NCBI GenBank assembly: GCA_013407085.1
Contig: JACCGJ010008312.1
Span: 1 to 64,000, forward strand
Source: Atriophallophorus winterbourni
Taxonomy: Eukaryota; Platyhelminthes; Trematoda; Plagiorchiida; Microphallidae
Direction of reading: 5' to 3'
Length of the DNA: 64,000 bases
Both the position numbers and the translations under genes were made by a program. Under the pieces are notes generated by a model, which saw only the letters and a list, made by a program, of their open reading frames with translations, was not told the origin of the DNA and did no database searches. This document shows, one piece after another, positions 11,642 through 21,929 of this stretch. Position 1 is the first letter of the stretch, and every line of letters begins with the position of its first letter.

Positions 11642-11693
11642 CCTGGGCTACCGTTTGAGCGATCACAATTAAGCGTTAATGAACTGTTCACAA

Positions 11694-14093
11694 GTCTGGC
11701 ACATTTGAGTAGCTTTGTTTGCCAGACCAGTCCAGGAGCCATCAACATCTGTTGTGGTGGCCGAACAACAAGCTGGTTGCTTTTTAGAGTTTTGTATGAA
11801 ATCTTGCAGGATTCAAAAGTACTTTACTTCAATTCAACGAACGTTATCGGTGACGTACACGCAATGACCATTTCCGTGTTGCTTGAAGTCATCAAACAGC
11901 GACCGTACGATTAAGATACGCATCTGAATCGTCCATATTTAACTACAAGTTCACATTTTCAGAAACTGTAAAGGGGTTTTAATCACTAAGCTGAAATTTT
12001 CCAACCGTGTAGTTTAAAGTTTGCTTTCGCACCCGTAATTGCTATCCATTGGGGCAGTTGAACAGACATCCGAATCACATTTTCGAAAATCGTAAGCAGC
12101 TGGCTTGCTTAATCTGAGAAAGAAAGTAATGTTATGAACGGCTACTGGTAGAACCAATGCAACTGCTTAGACGTCTTTTCTGTGGAGGTTTTTTGACTAA
12201 CGGATATCGCAACGCCTTCAATTTTACAAAGCTCAACAGAATTGATAAACTATTCTACGGTTGCATGGGTGAAGTTTAGCGTGAACAAGTCCATGGGAAC
12301 GACAGAATCCGGATGAGGACATTTAAAACGCGGCGGACTTGTGCATAAGCATTCATTCACTGGTTCTACTGTTTAGTCTACATTAAACTGAGCTCTACTA
12401 AACTGGCTCCGAAACCAAAATCGATCGATAATGTTGAACATCATTCGGTGATTTCGATTAATCAATAAACACTAAGATCAAGTATGCGGAGAAGATACCG
12501 TTTGGAGTTCTAAATTTTTTTACATTTAACAGTCCTAAAACCGAACAAATTCTAAGCCGTAAATCAACCGAAAATGTTCGTGACCTTCCGACTGGTAATT
12601 AGTTCTGTCCGTAACATTTAAATTATCGTGGGGGAAAATGAGACTAAAATTCAAAGTAAATTTCACACTCATCTATTGATCCTAGACTCATCAAAACTAA
12701 GCTTCAATCGATCAACAGTCCGAAACAAGCAATGCAACATAAATGTGGGGAAGGTGAACAGCAGTAACGCTAAAAACCCGCGTTTGCAGGCATTTTTATC
12801 ACACCTCAAAACCGGTTTCGTGTTCTTTGCATTCATCGGGTAGAAGCACTACGCTGAGGATCCGCAAGACTTGACAGAGTGGAAAAATGGTATAGTGTTT
12901 GAACTTGTAAGCCACTGTTAAATAACGCTGAGACGACCAACCTGTTCAATCACGTGTGGATGGGATAAGCCCATAGGCATGAACACAAATGCGCATTTGC
13001 ATGCGGATCCTTTTCACACACAAACACGCCACGAACGTGGTTGAACAGGTTGGTCATGTCAGTCTTATCCAATAGTAGATTATGAGTGCAATTTTTTACC
13101 ATTTTTCCACTGTTTCACAGAATACAGATCCTGATCGTACCGCCCATAATTGATGAGTGCAACTAGCGCGAAACCAGTCGTGGGTGACGGAGATGCACGC
13201 AAATGAGCTTTTTTGTCCACGGTCATCGGTACAAACCCAGTCAACGTCAGCGTGGGCTCATGTAGTTGAACAGAATGGTCGTACCAACCTTACCCCAAAG
13301 TGGCATACAAGCGAAAATTGTTTGTCATTTGTGCGTCGGAAGCATTTCAATAATTCAGACAAAAAATTTCGGTTAACGTACACTCCTACGCTGCATGGTT
13401 CTGCAAAACGTTACATTGTTCAACACAATTTTCGTTTCCTTGTAATCTAACAAAAAGCAAACAGTAACATAGCATGCTTCTTATAAAACGCATCCTCTGA
13501 TTATGCAAACACAAGTGAAAAAATTGGCTATCTTATTACCTTGGTCTACTTGTCACAGAGTGAGACATTCTTGATTTTGTTCCAATGACAGCGACTGCTC
13601 TCGTGATGGACAGTTGAGCAGACGAACCCGGAAAAATAACAAATTTGCAGTTATGCAAAATCCAGCTCGAATTTCCGTCGTCTATGCAAATAAGTTTTGC
13701 AATTTCGCAGGCACGATTTGATTTTTGGTTAGAAATAAAAGCAAGTGAACTGAATGGGGCAATTTCGCCGAGATCGTTTTTTTAATATAATGCCCAAATC
13801 TGCGCACGAAATCGTTCAATTCGAGAAGGATAAACTCGGCAAATTCCTGATGAAAGCATGCGAAACCGATTAACTGGCTTATGAGGAATATAAGCGATTA
13901 GAATACGGCATTTTTCAGGTGTGCAAATATTGAGACTATTTCATTATTAGGCACCAATTGGTCACTTTAATTTATACGGTTGGCCTAGGCATGATTTAAT
14001 ATTTCCAAAGCTGCATAGCTACAAAGAGAAAGGGGAGTGCTTGGCACTAACCCTGAGTTGGGAAGAACTTGTTCTGTAAGCACTCTTTGAAGT
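11694..14093. other. no supportable gene
   Basis: Non-coding stretch with short unassignable ORFs (for example 12628-12843 and 13157-13450), none with domains or paired splice sites. The only structure noted is the inverted repeat at 12935-13055. Confidence 0.5.
12935..13055. repeat. inverted repeat, about 20-bp arms
   Basis: GACCAACCTGTTCAAtCACGT at the left and its near-exact complement ending in GTTGAACAGGTTGGTC at 13036-13055 enclose about 80 bp, with one or two mismatches. It could be a small foldback relic. No TSD was confirmed. Confidence 0.7.
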
Positions 14094-14335
14094 GCACGGA
14101 TGTGCAATCGTGCAGTATTTCTGTGCTATGTGGCTAACATCGTGTTAAATTGATTGGCCACCGGTAGTGAGCTGCATGCTGAAATACGCTGGAGTCTCAC
14201 TACCATTTCTATTCTATTTTCTCTCTCACATCTGTCTAGGCCTGAGCAACCTGACAGTATCTCAGTCCGCATGCGGTCTCTGACTGTGCGGCACTTTGCC
14301 TGGATCAGGCTTGTGCTTTTATACCATACCATACC
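14094..14335 (+). mobile_element. hairpin-chain SINE (family S2), copy 1, full length
   Basis: Reference copy for a family found nine times between 14 and 25.4 kb. It begins GCACGGATGTGCAATCGTGC, itself a GCACG/CGTGC hairpin. A hairpin with a nine-pair stem follows (GGTAGTGAG and CTCACTACC), then CAGTC-TCT-GACTG, then the nested 3' hairpin GCAC-TTT-GCCTG-GAT-CAGGC-TT-GTGC, ending in a short tandem tail (CATAC units). It has no ORF. I see no convincing pol III boxes. TSDs on other copies and the variable microsatellite tail indicate a LINE-mobilised SINE. Confidence 0.85.
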
Positions 14336-14438
14336 TCATATCTATCTAGGCCTGAGCAACCTGACAGTATCTCAGACCACGTGCAGTCTCTGACTGTGCG
14401 GCGCTTTGCCTGGATTAGGCTTGTGCTTTTATATCACC
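14336..14438 (+). mobile_element. SINE S2 copy 2, 3' half only
   Basis: Directly follows copy 1 in the same orientation and repeats only its 3' portion, from the CTAGGCCTGAGC block to the 3' hairpin and TTTTAT tail. A head-to-tail partial dimer could arise by 5'-truncated insertion into the tail of copy 1. Confidence 0.85.
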
Positions 14439-15929
14439 TTCGAACTGGGGAAGATTAGGCACTGCTCTCGGGTGCGGAATGCAGAACACGTTGACAGCGT
14501 GCAAATCCCGCTGATTAGCTGAGTTCTGCCTCCCGAATCGCTGAACCGGTGTGCAGCATGAGACTATCGTGCGTTTGCAGTATACATCCATGGCCGGCAT
14601 CGCATGAAGGATGAAAACAACCGTTGATGCCATGCGACAACCGAAAATAGTTGGTCATATCACGCACAATTGGACTAACGGGAAACTGCTATGCCGATGA
14701 AACCAAAAGCTAATCAGAAAAGAGGTGAACCGTTCCATGAAACAATGAATCCTGGCTGCAAATGGATATCAAACATGTCGCGTCAATGATAATGGAATGT
14801 CGACCGAAAAAGGCAAATTTTGTGGATGGCGAGTTAAAAAAGGGACCCAGTTTGTTGCGAGAATGTCTACGAAAAACACAAGTCTCAAATTCACTTCAAA
14901 TTTAACATGAAAAATAGTAAGCAACGTAACAGTTGGGAAAGCGGCAAAGGCAAGGGAGTTATCACGTTGAAGGCGGCGCGGTTTCCATTGAATGGGCAGT
15001 CGGTTCGGATGATTCTGATTTTTCAGGCTTTATTAGTACGGTTTCCATGGAGTGTCGGTAGAACTGTGAAAAGTTTGAAAATGATAGGAGATGTGCACAA
15101 ACAGCATTATTGCAAACTGAACAGATGTAGCTAACCGTGTACAACCTTGAAAGTTTTTTTAACACAGCAAAATACCAGTGCAATTTAAGACATCATTAGA
15201 ATGATGGATATTCGTTTCCGCATTTCCCATCAAGCTATACAATACGCGCGTAATAAAACTGAAAGACGAACAACGAATGTGAAGCATGAGATGGAAATCA
15301 ATGTCACCTGATTTCGGTTAAACTGTTTCGGTCGACGTCGATGTAGGCCAAGGTAATAAGAGATCACGAACTAATCGTTTCGGAACGCATAATTTCGGTT
15401 TAAATATTTTGATGGCCATTGTCTTAGTTGTCCTCAAAATAACCCAGATAAGTCTCCGTAACTTGATTGAAGTATTCGCCATGTTGGAACAGCTTTTGTG
15501 CAATCAACTTGATGTGAAATACCGTAAAGGATATCCTTCGGTCTAACTTTGTCTTTTGTTGTTATTTTTGGTGAATGTAATTTAATATAAATTTTGTTAC
15601 GGTTTGCGTACGGGCTCAAATACTATCAGAATGATCAACCTTTTTATTCCTCATAAGCTGTGCAAATCATACGAATTCATCCAATGGACGGATGGATTGG
15701 CTATCAATTATTTTTCCACCATTGTGGGTATCCGGTTTGCAGCCGTTTATGGATGGGATCCTGGTCAAGCACATTTCCCAAAATGACAGGATTTGAACAC
15801 GGACCGATCGGTTGACTTGTTTTCCCCGGAATCGGTCATCATACCGGTGATGATTTAGTGTATACGAAGTTGGTGTTCTAATCATAGAGTGATAAGTCCC
15901 ATCGCCTGGGAAATTGAAGATCGGGGAAC
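14439..15929. other. no supportable gene
   Basis: Non-coding DNA with short ORFs on both strands and no domain, terminal repeat or RNA gene I can support. Confidence 0.5.
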
Positions 15930-16230
15930 AGTAAGCTTACTCCCGTTGTGGTAACAACGGTTCTGCTTCGAATGATCTTAGAACCGCGCCAGCAGCCGGT
16001 AAGAATCATCTTCTTAGACTTCAAATGGGCGTTGGATTCAGTAAAACCTAAAAATTTATTTATTTGCTACCAATGTAATGCTGGCCGGATGAGAGTGGTG
16101 ATGTAAGGGTGTAATGACGGGAAGATTGCAGCGAGTTGCCTCGGGCGGTTTGTTGCCGGCGTTACCTCTGCACGTTAGTACGGACTATTATACTGTATAT
16201 CAATGTTGTAATAAGGAGTGGAGGTAACAC
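15930..16230 (+). pseudogene. relic of an RTE-like reverse transcriptase
   Basis: The sequence contains IIFLDFKWALDSV in one frame, matching the FLDxKxAFDSV palm block typical of RTE-type elements (such as schistosome SR2). This is followed in another frame by NAGRMRV, like the segment before the next RT motif. It is too decayed to delimit, and no tail or TSD was seen. Confidence 0.4.
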
Positions 16231-16888
16231 GCAGTGGGGAGCATGATGAACGAAGCGAAATTCCCAGACTGTTTACCCGACTATGATACAAGTAAAGATA
16301 ATATTGGAATTACATGCATTCCGTGCGGTGGAACTTTTGATCAGTTGGCCAAATGTCAATCCAATTCGCTAAAAAGGTTTCGTCATATGGCAATGACTGG
16401 ATATATAAAAGAACAGCAAGATGCTGCGACAAACTCTTTCGAATATAAGAAGTAGGCTCTCCGAACCCCCTATGGAGAGCACATGTGAGAAAAATTCCAA
16501 TACCCGAGGTACGCAAAAGATAACGAATCTTTTAATCAGCAAAAAACGACTAAAGATATCAGAAAAGCCTTATGTGAAATTCGCACTAATGAATGTACTC
16601 ATACGCAACATCACAGAAAACGATCTGTACAAAACTAGAAATTTTCATGTTTTTTTTACTTTTTACTTTGTTTGACGGATCAACCTATTTCAAGCATTGA
16701 CATCACACCGATCGAAGGGTTGTGTCAGATAGTGCGTGCGCAATGCCGAGAACACAGTCTCAACAAGATAAAATGCAAAAAATATCTCTAGTACCACTAC
16801 TAAGATTTGTATAATTAAAGTGAAAAATTTTAATATATCGTTTCCTAAATCGGGTGTCAGATAAAAAGAATTTTGATTCCCTTCATGG
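16231..16888. other. no supportable gene
   Basis: Short ORFs on both strands without recognisable domains. The right edge, CCCTTCATGG (16879-16888), is the target-site copy of the next SINE. Confidence 0.5.
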
Positions 16889-17135
16889 TATGATGGTATG
16901 GTATGAAAGCACAACCCTGATCCAGGCAAATTGCCGCACAGTCAGAGACTGCACGTGGGCTAAGATAATGTCAGGTTGCCCAGACCAAGACGGATATGAG
17001 GAAGAAAAAAGAACAGGAAATAGTAGTGAGACTCCAGCCTGTTTCGGCATGCAGCTCACTACCTATTGCCAATCAATTTAGTACGGTGTTAGCCGCACAC
17101 CACGAAGTACTGCACGATTGCATATCCGTGCACAT
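16889..17135 (-). mobile_element. SINE S2 copy 3, near-TSD of 10 bp
   Basis: Full-length inverted copy with all the hairpins and a TATGG-type tail at its left end. CCCTTCATGG (16879-16888) and CCCTACATGG (17136-17145) flank it and match at 9 of 10 bases, consistent with an aged target-site duplication. Confidence 0.85.
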
Positions 17136-17244
17136 CCCTACATGGGAATCAGCAAATATAAATGCCGCTAAAATATGTGCTGAAGTATTTCCGAGAGATT
17201 TCTGCATGATTATCATCGAAAGCATTACACCGGTGATAAGTACG

Positions 17245-17452
17245 AAGTGCGCGGTTGTGCTCTACAACTTACACCGAGTCAAATTGATTTGCCATGGGTA
17301 ATGAGCTACATGCGAAAACACGCTGGAGCCAAACTAGCATTTTCAATTGCGATATCCGCCTAGGCCTGGGCAAACTGACCGTATCTTAGCCCACGTGTAG
17401 TCTTTGAATGTGCTGCATTTAGCCTGGATCAGGCGTGTGATTTCTTACATGC
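17245..17452 (+). mobile_element. SINE S2 copy 4, diverged
   Basis: Plus-strand copy aligning to the reference from the AAATTGATT block to the 3' hairpin (GCCTGGATCAGGC, 17420s). The 5' hairpin is lost or unrecognisable, and divergence is greater than in the other copies. Confidence 0.75.
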
Positions 17453-18145
17453 AACTATGATGATACAATTCTAAATAAACTGGAAAGTGTGGGAACAAAA
17501 ATGCAACGGAACCTGTAGATACTTGGATGATGTGCCTACAGCTCGAATCAAACACACTTGGTGAGCGAGTAGAGCGACATCATTTGGCTGGAAAGATATT
17601 GGCGGTTCAAGAAGACGGACGACCCGTTACCGGGTACTAGTAAGAAGGGTGATTAGAGGGAGTACTTTTCAACACTTCGGCTGCGGTCCCACTGTAAGGT
17701 TGCGTTGCAGTGCTTGACTGATTAACATGTCTCCAAAACTACTGAAGGCAGCAAGGATTGGTGTAATGAGGGCCCCAACGAACCAGTGTTAAAGTATCTC
17801 CGCTCAAGAGCAGGCTATGGCAGCGCGGTACATTGTCCTGGTCCAATCTTGTAATTTTGTACGATAAGCAGCAAACAGCGGTAGTAAACTGAGGTTAATT
17901 GTACGAGCATAACGCAATTATTAAACGTCGGTTTTTTTTACGGATTTTTAATGTAGAATTATTGCAACTGATTTGTTTCTTTTTGAAACGGATAACTATT
18001 CTGAGTATCTTTTAAAACTGATGAGATGTTAACTTTCATTGTATGTGCGAGGATGAACATGGAAATTCGCAGTTGCCTAGATAGTGCGAGAAGTTACCAA
18101 TTGCATAAATCCATGTGAAAACAATAATGCAATAACCGTCATAGA
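17453..18145. other. no supportable gene; probably intron or downstream of the zinc-finger exon
   Basis: Lies 3' of the splice donor of the minus-strand zinc-finger exon, so part of it is likely intron. No downstream exon was recognised. Confidence 0.45.
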
Positions 18146-18151
18146 ACTAAC
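18146..18151 (-). promoter_or_regulatory. 5' splice donor of the zinc-finger exon
   Basis: GAG|GTTAGT on the minus strand fits the donor consensus well and leaves the frame in phase 0 after residue 283. Without splicing the frame would run on about 25 codons to a stop at 18077. Confidence 0.6.
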
Positions 18152-19013
18152 CTCGAGAGCTCGAGCTACCAAGCACTTCGCGTGACTGCAAAAACGCAAT
18201 TCATTCGAAGAGACGCCTGAATCCAGCTTCCGACGACTCGGTTCCGGTTCATATTCATCTTCTTGTGAAGCGGATTCCGATCGATGCAGACAAGCGGACA
18301 GACAACGAAATTCGGAAGAAAGGGACCTGAAGTCTAACAAAGATTCCAAGTGGCGTATAGGATCCAGGCCTCCATCGAGTTGAGCATTCGTATAAGAAAG
18401 GAACGCACGCTTTTTCAAAGGGGTAACTGACTGCTCCCGTGTAGGTTCGGATTGGCTGGGGGCGGCTGCATTCGTCATTAGTTTATGTCGTTTAGCGTGT
18501 TTTTTCCCGAGTAAATGAGCTTGCATTTGATCCTCAGATGAGCAAACCAAATTGCAATCTGAACATTTGAAGCTTTTCGGAGATGCGTCAGAATGCGTCA
18601 AATTTGCTTCCGGTGATTCTGAGGGTGTGTTAGCGGTGCTTGGTGTCGTGGAGTCAGTCAACATGATTTCTGATTTTCGTTTGTGCTTAGAACCCTTGAT
18701 ATGTGATTCGTAACTTTGTGGACTGTTCGTGTAGATGTTGCAGATGGAACATTTCAACCAGTTTATAGTGCTTCCATCACAAGAAACCTCCAAAGGCGGA
18801 TTACTATCGTTTGTGCGTTTTACTAATTGTTGATGTCGGGCGCTTGAAAGATGTTGATTGAAAGGTGTCTTCCCGGTACATGTGACGTTGCATATGGTAC
18901 AAGTAAAAAGTTCAACCGTATGAGAGCTCTCAGACGATGTGAGGGAGTTTGTTGGACAAGTATTCGAATGTGAGGGAATAGTGGTTTCGCATGTTGCCAT
19001 CGCGTAAATGCTG
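18152..19013 (-). CDS. internal coding exon of a three-finger U1-type C2H2 zinc-finger protein
   Basis: The only clear host gene. The minus-strand start ATG is at 19000-18998 and the exon encodes 283 residues. Three zinc fingers of the form C-x2-C-x12-H-x5-H lie at residues 34-56, 84-106 and 146-168 (FTCTICN, LKCSICN and FKCSDCN, with tails HQQLV, HKRK and HAKRHK). This U1/matrin spacing is typical of dsRNA-binding ZNF346/ZMAT-like proteins, so RNA binding in nucleus or cytoplasm is inferred. The C-terminal part is Ser/Glu-rich and unrecognised. A pyrimidine-rich acceptor ending TTTTCAG precedes the exon (to 19014) and GTTAGT follows codon 283 (18146-18151). Longer readings into the flanking SINE or past the donor are artefacts of open frame. 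Other exons were not found. Confidence 0.75.
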
Positions 19014-19032
19014 AAAATGTATGAACAGGCAT
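19014..19032 (-). promoter_or_regulatory. 3' splice acceptor of the zinc-finger exon
   Basis: On the minus strand a pyrimidine-rich run ends in TTTTCAG just before the 13-base leader CATTTACGCG and the ATG. It lies about 20 bases from the tail of SINE S2 copy 5 (19037-19273), so that SINE sits immediately inside the upstream intron or leader. Confidence 0.6.
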
Positions 19033-19036
19033 TACT

Positions 19037-19273
19037 TATGGTATGATATGAAAGCACAAGCCTGATACAGGCAAAGTGCTGCACAGTCATGGACTGCATG
19101 CGGGCTAAGATACTGTCAGGTTACCCAGGCCTGGACAGATATGAGGAAGAAAAAACAGGAAATGGTAGTGAGACTCCAGCGTGTTTCATCATGCAGCTCA
19201 CTACCTCTGGCCAATCAATTTAGCGCGGTGTTAGTCGCACAGCACAAAGTATTGCATGATTGCACATCCGTGC
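19037..19273 (-). mobile_element. SINE S2 copy 5
   Basis: Full-length inverted copy with tail TATGGTATGATATG at its left end and the GCACG hairpin at its right end. All the hairpins are present. It sits directly upstream of the zinc-finger exon acceptor. Confidence 0.85.
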
Positions 19274-20590
19274 TTAATACAAAACCAGATAAACTACGAA
19301 CCAAAGTATGGAAAAGTCATTGATGTTTTCTGTTAAAAATATGCTGAAACATTACGCAACATCTGAACGATAAAAATAGTTACTACGACTAAAATACGAA
19401 GCTATAAAACAAAAGCAGAAACCTCGAGTTTCAAACAGTTAAGTTGAAGCTAAGCTTACCGGGTTTTTCGATAATTTGTAAAACCCCGATACTAACAGAA
19501 ATTTCGGAATCCCCAATAGTGACTGGAACTAGCTTGCGTGTATCTCGAGGCACAGTAAATATTATCCAACAGGGCCGCATCAAGGAAACCGCAAACTCGA
19601 GCTATCATCAAGTCACAATTTTCAGATTTAATGGTACTCGATCGTGCAACCGCAAAACCTGTGGTTCCAATCTATGAAAACAGATTACCATCCGTTGTTA
19701 TTTTTATGGTCATTGAGTAGAACGCCAATTTGTATGTAAACTGGCTACAGAGACAAACTCGATTGAGTTATCGTTAAACATATATGCCCAGACAATATCT
19801 CTCAACTCTTCACATTTTAAAAGTAAATCCGAAATAGAACTACTTCAATTGGAAAATCACTTGAAATGTTTCAAGTTAGACATTGTTCAGAATTATTGCC
19901 GTTTGTGCAGAATGTACCCTGTAATATAGCGCCGCCATGGAAGGTGCGATGAAAATTCGAAAAGCTGGTAAAATATTTAAATCGCTTTACAGTAGCACGG
20001 GCAGACATTAAGTAGAAAAGGAGAACTTTGTCGTCTGTAGAAATCGAATCAAGAAGTTTCTGATTGAGTAAAGAATGAATATTGCTAGGCACGCATGATG
20101 TGACTAGTATAGCGTCTATTACAACGTGAACTAAATGGACGAATTAAACAACAATGCAGCATGCCACTGACCATAATACAATTGGATGATGAGCTATGTT
20201 AAATAGAAGGCGAGCTCACGTTAATAAATATCCCGGACTAACATACAATTTGTTCTTTGGCTTACAGGTGAATGGGCGCTCGACAAATCCATGCCAAACA
20301 CGATTCTGTTGATGACGCTCTATGCGCAGTAAGGCGACCACGAGCGATTAAAAAAGTCAGCTTGTGATGGAAAAGAGCAGAAAGTGTGTGTAGCAAGATT
20401 TCAAAACACAACTAAAACTAATCCATTAATACTAGCCGCCTTGCATCTTCTTATGGAGTCAATACATAATCTGGCAGCAACAAATCGGCTATCAATGGTT
20501 GGCAACACGAAATATAAATGGTTTTACTGCTGTTAACGGAATCCGGTGTGGTGGGCCTAGCAAGAAGGATAGTAGTGAAGAACCACGGTC
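19274..20590. other. no supportable gene
   Basis: Presumably intron or intergenic DNA upstream of the zinc-finger exon. Short ORFs only. A leader exon for the zinc-finger gene could lie here but none can be called from sequence. Confidence 0.45.
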
Positions 20591-20730
20591 AGTGTGAATG
20601 AAATCACAAGCCTGATCCAGGCAAAGCGCCGCATAGCCAGAGACTGCACGTGGGCGATATTACTGTCAGGTTGCTCAGACCTAGACAGATATGAGAAATA
20701 GAGAATAAAGAATAAGTAGTGAGACTCCAG
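20591..20730 (-). mobile_element. SINE S2 copy 6, 5'-truncated
   Basis: Inverted copy with tail (GTGTGAATGAAA) at the left, running through the 3' hairpin and middle blocks to GTGAGACTCCAG, where it is cut by a tetranucleotide microsatellite. The 5' third is missing. Confidence 0.8.
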
Positions 20731-20769
20731 TACACACATATATACATACATATGCATACCTACATACAT
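20731..20769. repeat. TACA-rich microsatellite between two opposed SINEs
   Basis: Interrupted TACA/TATA units between the truncated ends of SINE copies 6 (minus) and 7 (plus). Confidence 0.85.
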
Positions 20770-20975
20770 GCACGGATGTGCAATCGTGCAGCAGTTCCGT
20801 CCTACGCAGCTAACGCCGCCACCGGTAGTGAGCTGTATGCGAGTACACGCTGGAGTCTCTCTGCTATTGTTATTTACCTTCCCCTTATCTGTCTAGGCCT
20901 GAGCAAACTGACAGTATCATAGCCGATGTGCAGTCTCAGATTGTAAGGCACTTTACCTGGATCACGCTTGTGATT
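20770..20975 (+). mobile_element. SINE S2 copy 7
   Basis: Plus-strand copy beginning GCACGGATGTGCAATC and ending at the 3' hairpin. Its tail leads straight into the long TACA microsatellite, suggesting that the microsatellite grew from the SINE tail. Confidence 0.85.
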
Positions 20976-20982
20976 TTCCAAT

Positions 20983-21117
20983 ACATCCTGCTACATACAT
21001 ACATCCATCCATCCATACATACATACATGCATGCATACATACATACATACATACATACATACATACACACATACATACATACATACGTACATACATACAT
21101 ACATATGCATTCATATA
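20983..21117. repeat. (TACA)n microsatellite
   Basis: Long imperfect run of TACA units with CCAT, GCAT and CACA variants, starting at the 3' tail of SINE copy 7. Confidence 0.95.
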
Positions 21118-21134
21118 TACCTAAATAGTCGTAG

Positions 21135-21480
21135 TTTCCGACGCTTTACTTATGTACGACTGGGAGAGTTGATCAGCAACTTCGAATGACCTGTCTGTAT
21201 CAAAAGCTTTCTAAAAATTTAGTGCTGGCCGATCCAGTAATCTCTGATGAATTTCGATGGACTGGATACCACTGATAAAAGCATCACAGATACATCATCT
21301 TGGTATTGTTCTTTAGTGATTGACTTGAAATTACAATCCTTGACAAGATCACGTGATTTATGGACAAACTGGCTGTGAGATCAAACATTCTCATGATTAC
21401 AAGTTGCGAAAAGGTGATGTGCAAGAACTGTCTCTGGGTGCAAGAATCGTTCCAGTTAAGAATATGTGAATCGAGTGAAC
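21135..21480 (-). pseudogene. gypsy-type gag fragment
   Basis: The minus strand reads SRDLVKDCNFKSITKEQYQD, then DAFISGIQSIEIHQRLLDRP, then FDTDRSFEVADQLSQSY in shifting frames. This is the conserved middle of gag in many invertebrate gypsy elements (LAxxCNF...DxFIxGIxSxxIxxRLL...A). It has no LTR or pol nearby and is dead. Confidence 0.65.
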
Positions 21481-21669
21481 TTTGATGATTGTATTAAACA
21501 CAAACCGAATTATGGAAGACTGGTTGACAGCAAGTTAGGCTTCATTCAATTCACAATTGGCGTAGTATAGCTGCAACAGATAGTATAGAGATAAATAATA
21601 AAAAACGAAACCATGTCTGACACGTCGTAGTAACCATTTGAGTTTCATGTACAGGATGTGTCCTTTCCA

Positions 21670-21768
21670 GTAGGCAACCTGACAATATTTTAGCCCACGT
21701 GTAGTCTGTGATTGCACGGCACTTTGCCTGTATCAGGCTTGTGGTTTCATTCATTCATCCATTCCAGT
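21670..21768 (+). mobile_element. SINE S2 copy 8, 3' part
   Basis: Plus-strand fragment from GGCAACCTGACAATATTT to the 3' hairpin (GCCTGTATCAGGC) followed by a (CATT)n tail, a different tail unit from the CATAC of copy 1. Confidence 0.85.
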
Positions 21769-21929
21769 GGATACGAAGTCAATTAATGAGTGTTTGAAGG
21801 TTTGTGATGTTTCATCCTAAGACCACCTCAAATGATCCATTTTGCGCAAACAAGCATGGTATAAAAGCTTCAGCATATTAGAATCTGCTTGAACTGTCTA
21901 ACATTCGTTCGTGTAAAGCATGGTAGATC

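Larger units (their letters stand above)
11504..11680 (-). mobile_element. tRNA-like SINE with hammerhead ribozyme, 13-bp TSD
   Basis: The 177-bp block is flanked by GAACTGTTCACAA at 11491-11503 and 11681-11693, the signature of LINE-mediated insertion. Read on the minus strand it has a tRNA-like 5' half with pol III A and B boxes, then a complete hammerhead motif, then a short 3' end. This architecture resembles the schistosome Sm-alpha SINE-like family, which is known for active hammerheads. Sequence identity with that family was not tested. Confidence 0.88.

Noticed and set aside
11560..11660. Functional tRNA gene on the minus strand
   Set aside because: The A and B boxes are tRNA-like, but the acceptor and anticodon stems do not fold as a tRNA and the unit carries a 13-bp TSD, so it is a SINE.
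14094..14335. Pol III A/B boxes in SINE S2
   Set aside because: TGGCTAACATCG and GGTAGTGAG are too far from the consensus and wrongly ordered or spaced; not annotated as a promoter.
18013..18040. CTGATGAG as a second hammerhead core
   Set aside because: No GAAA, stem II or stem I partner in the right places.
18077..18151. C-terminal extension of the zinc-finger frame
   Set aside because: Lies after a strong GTTAGT donor and encodes hydrophobic non-conserved residues.
19001..19099. N-terminal extension of the zinc-finger frame
   Set aside because: These codons come from SINE S2 and intron-like sequence upstream of a good splice acceptor.
20983..21117. CRISPR or satellite array
   Set aside because: Simple TACA microsatellite without spacers; nothing else in the window resembles a CRISPR array.
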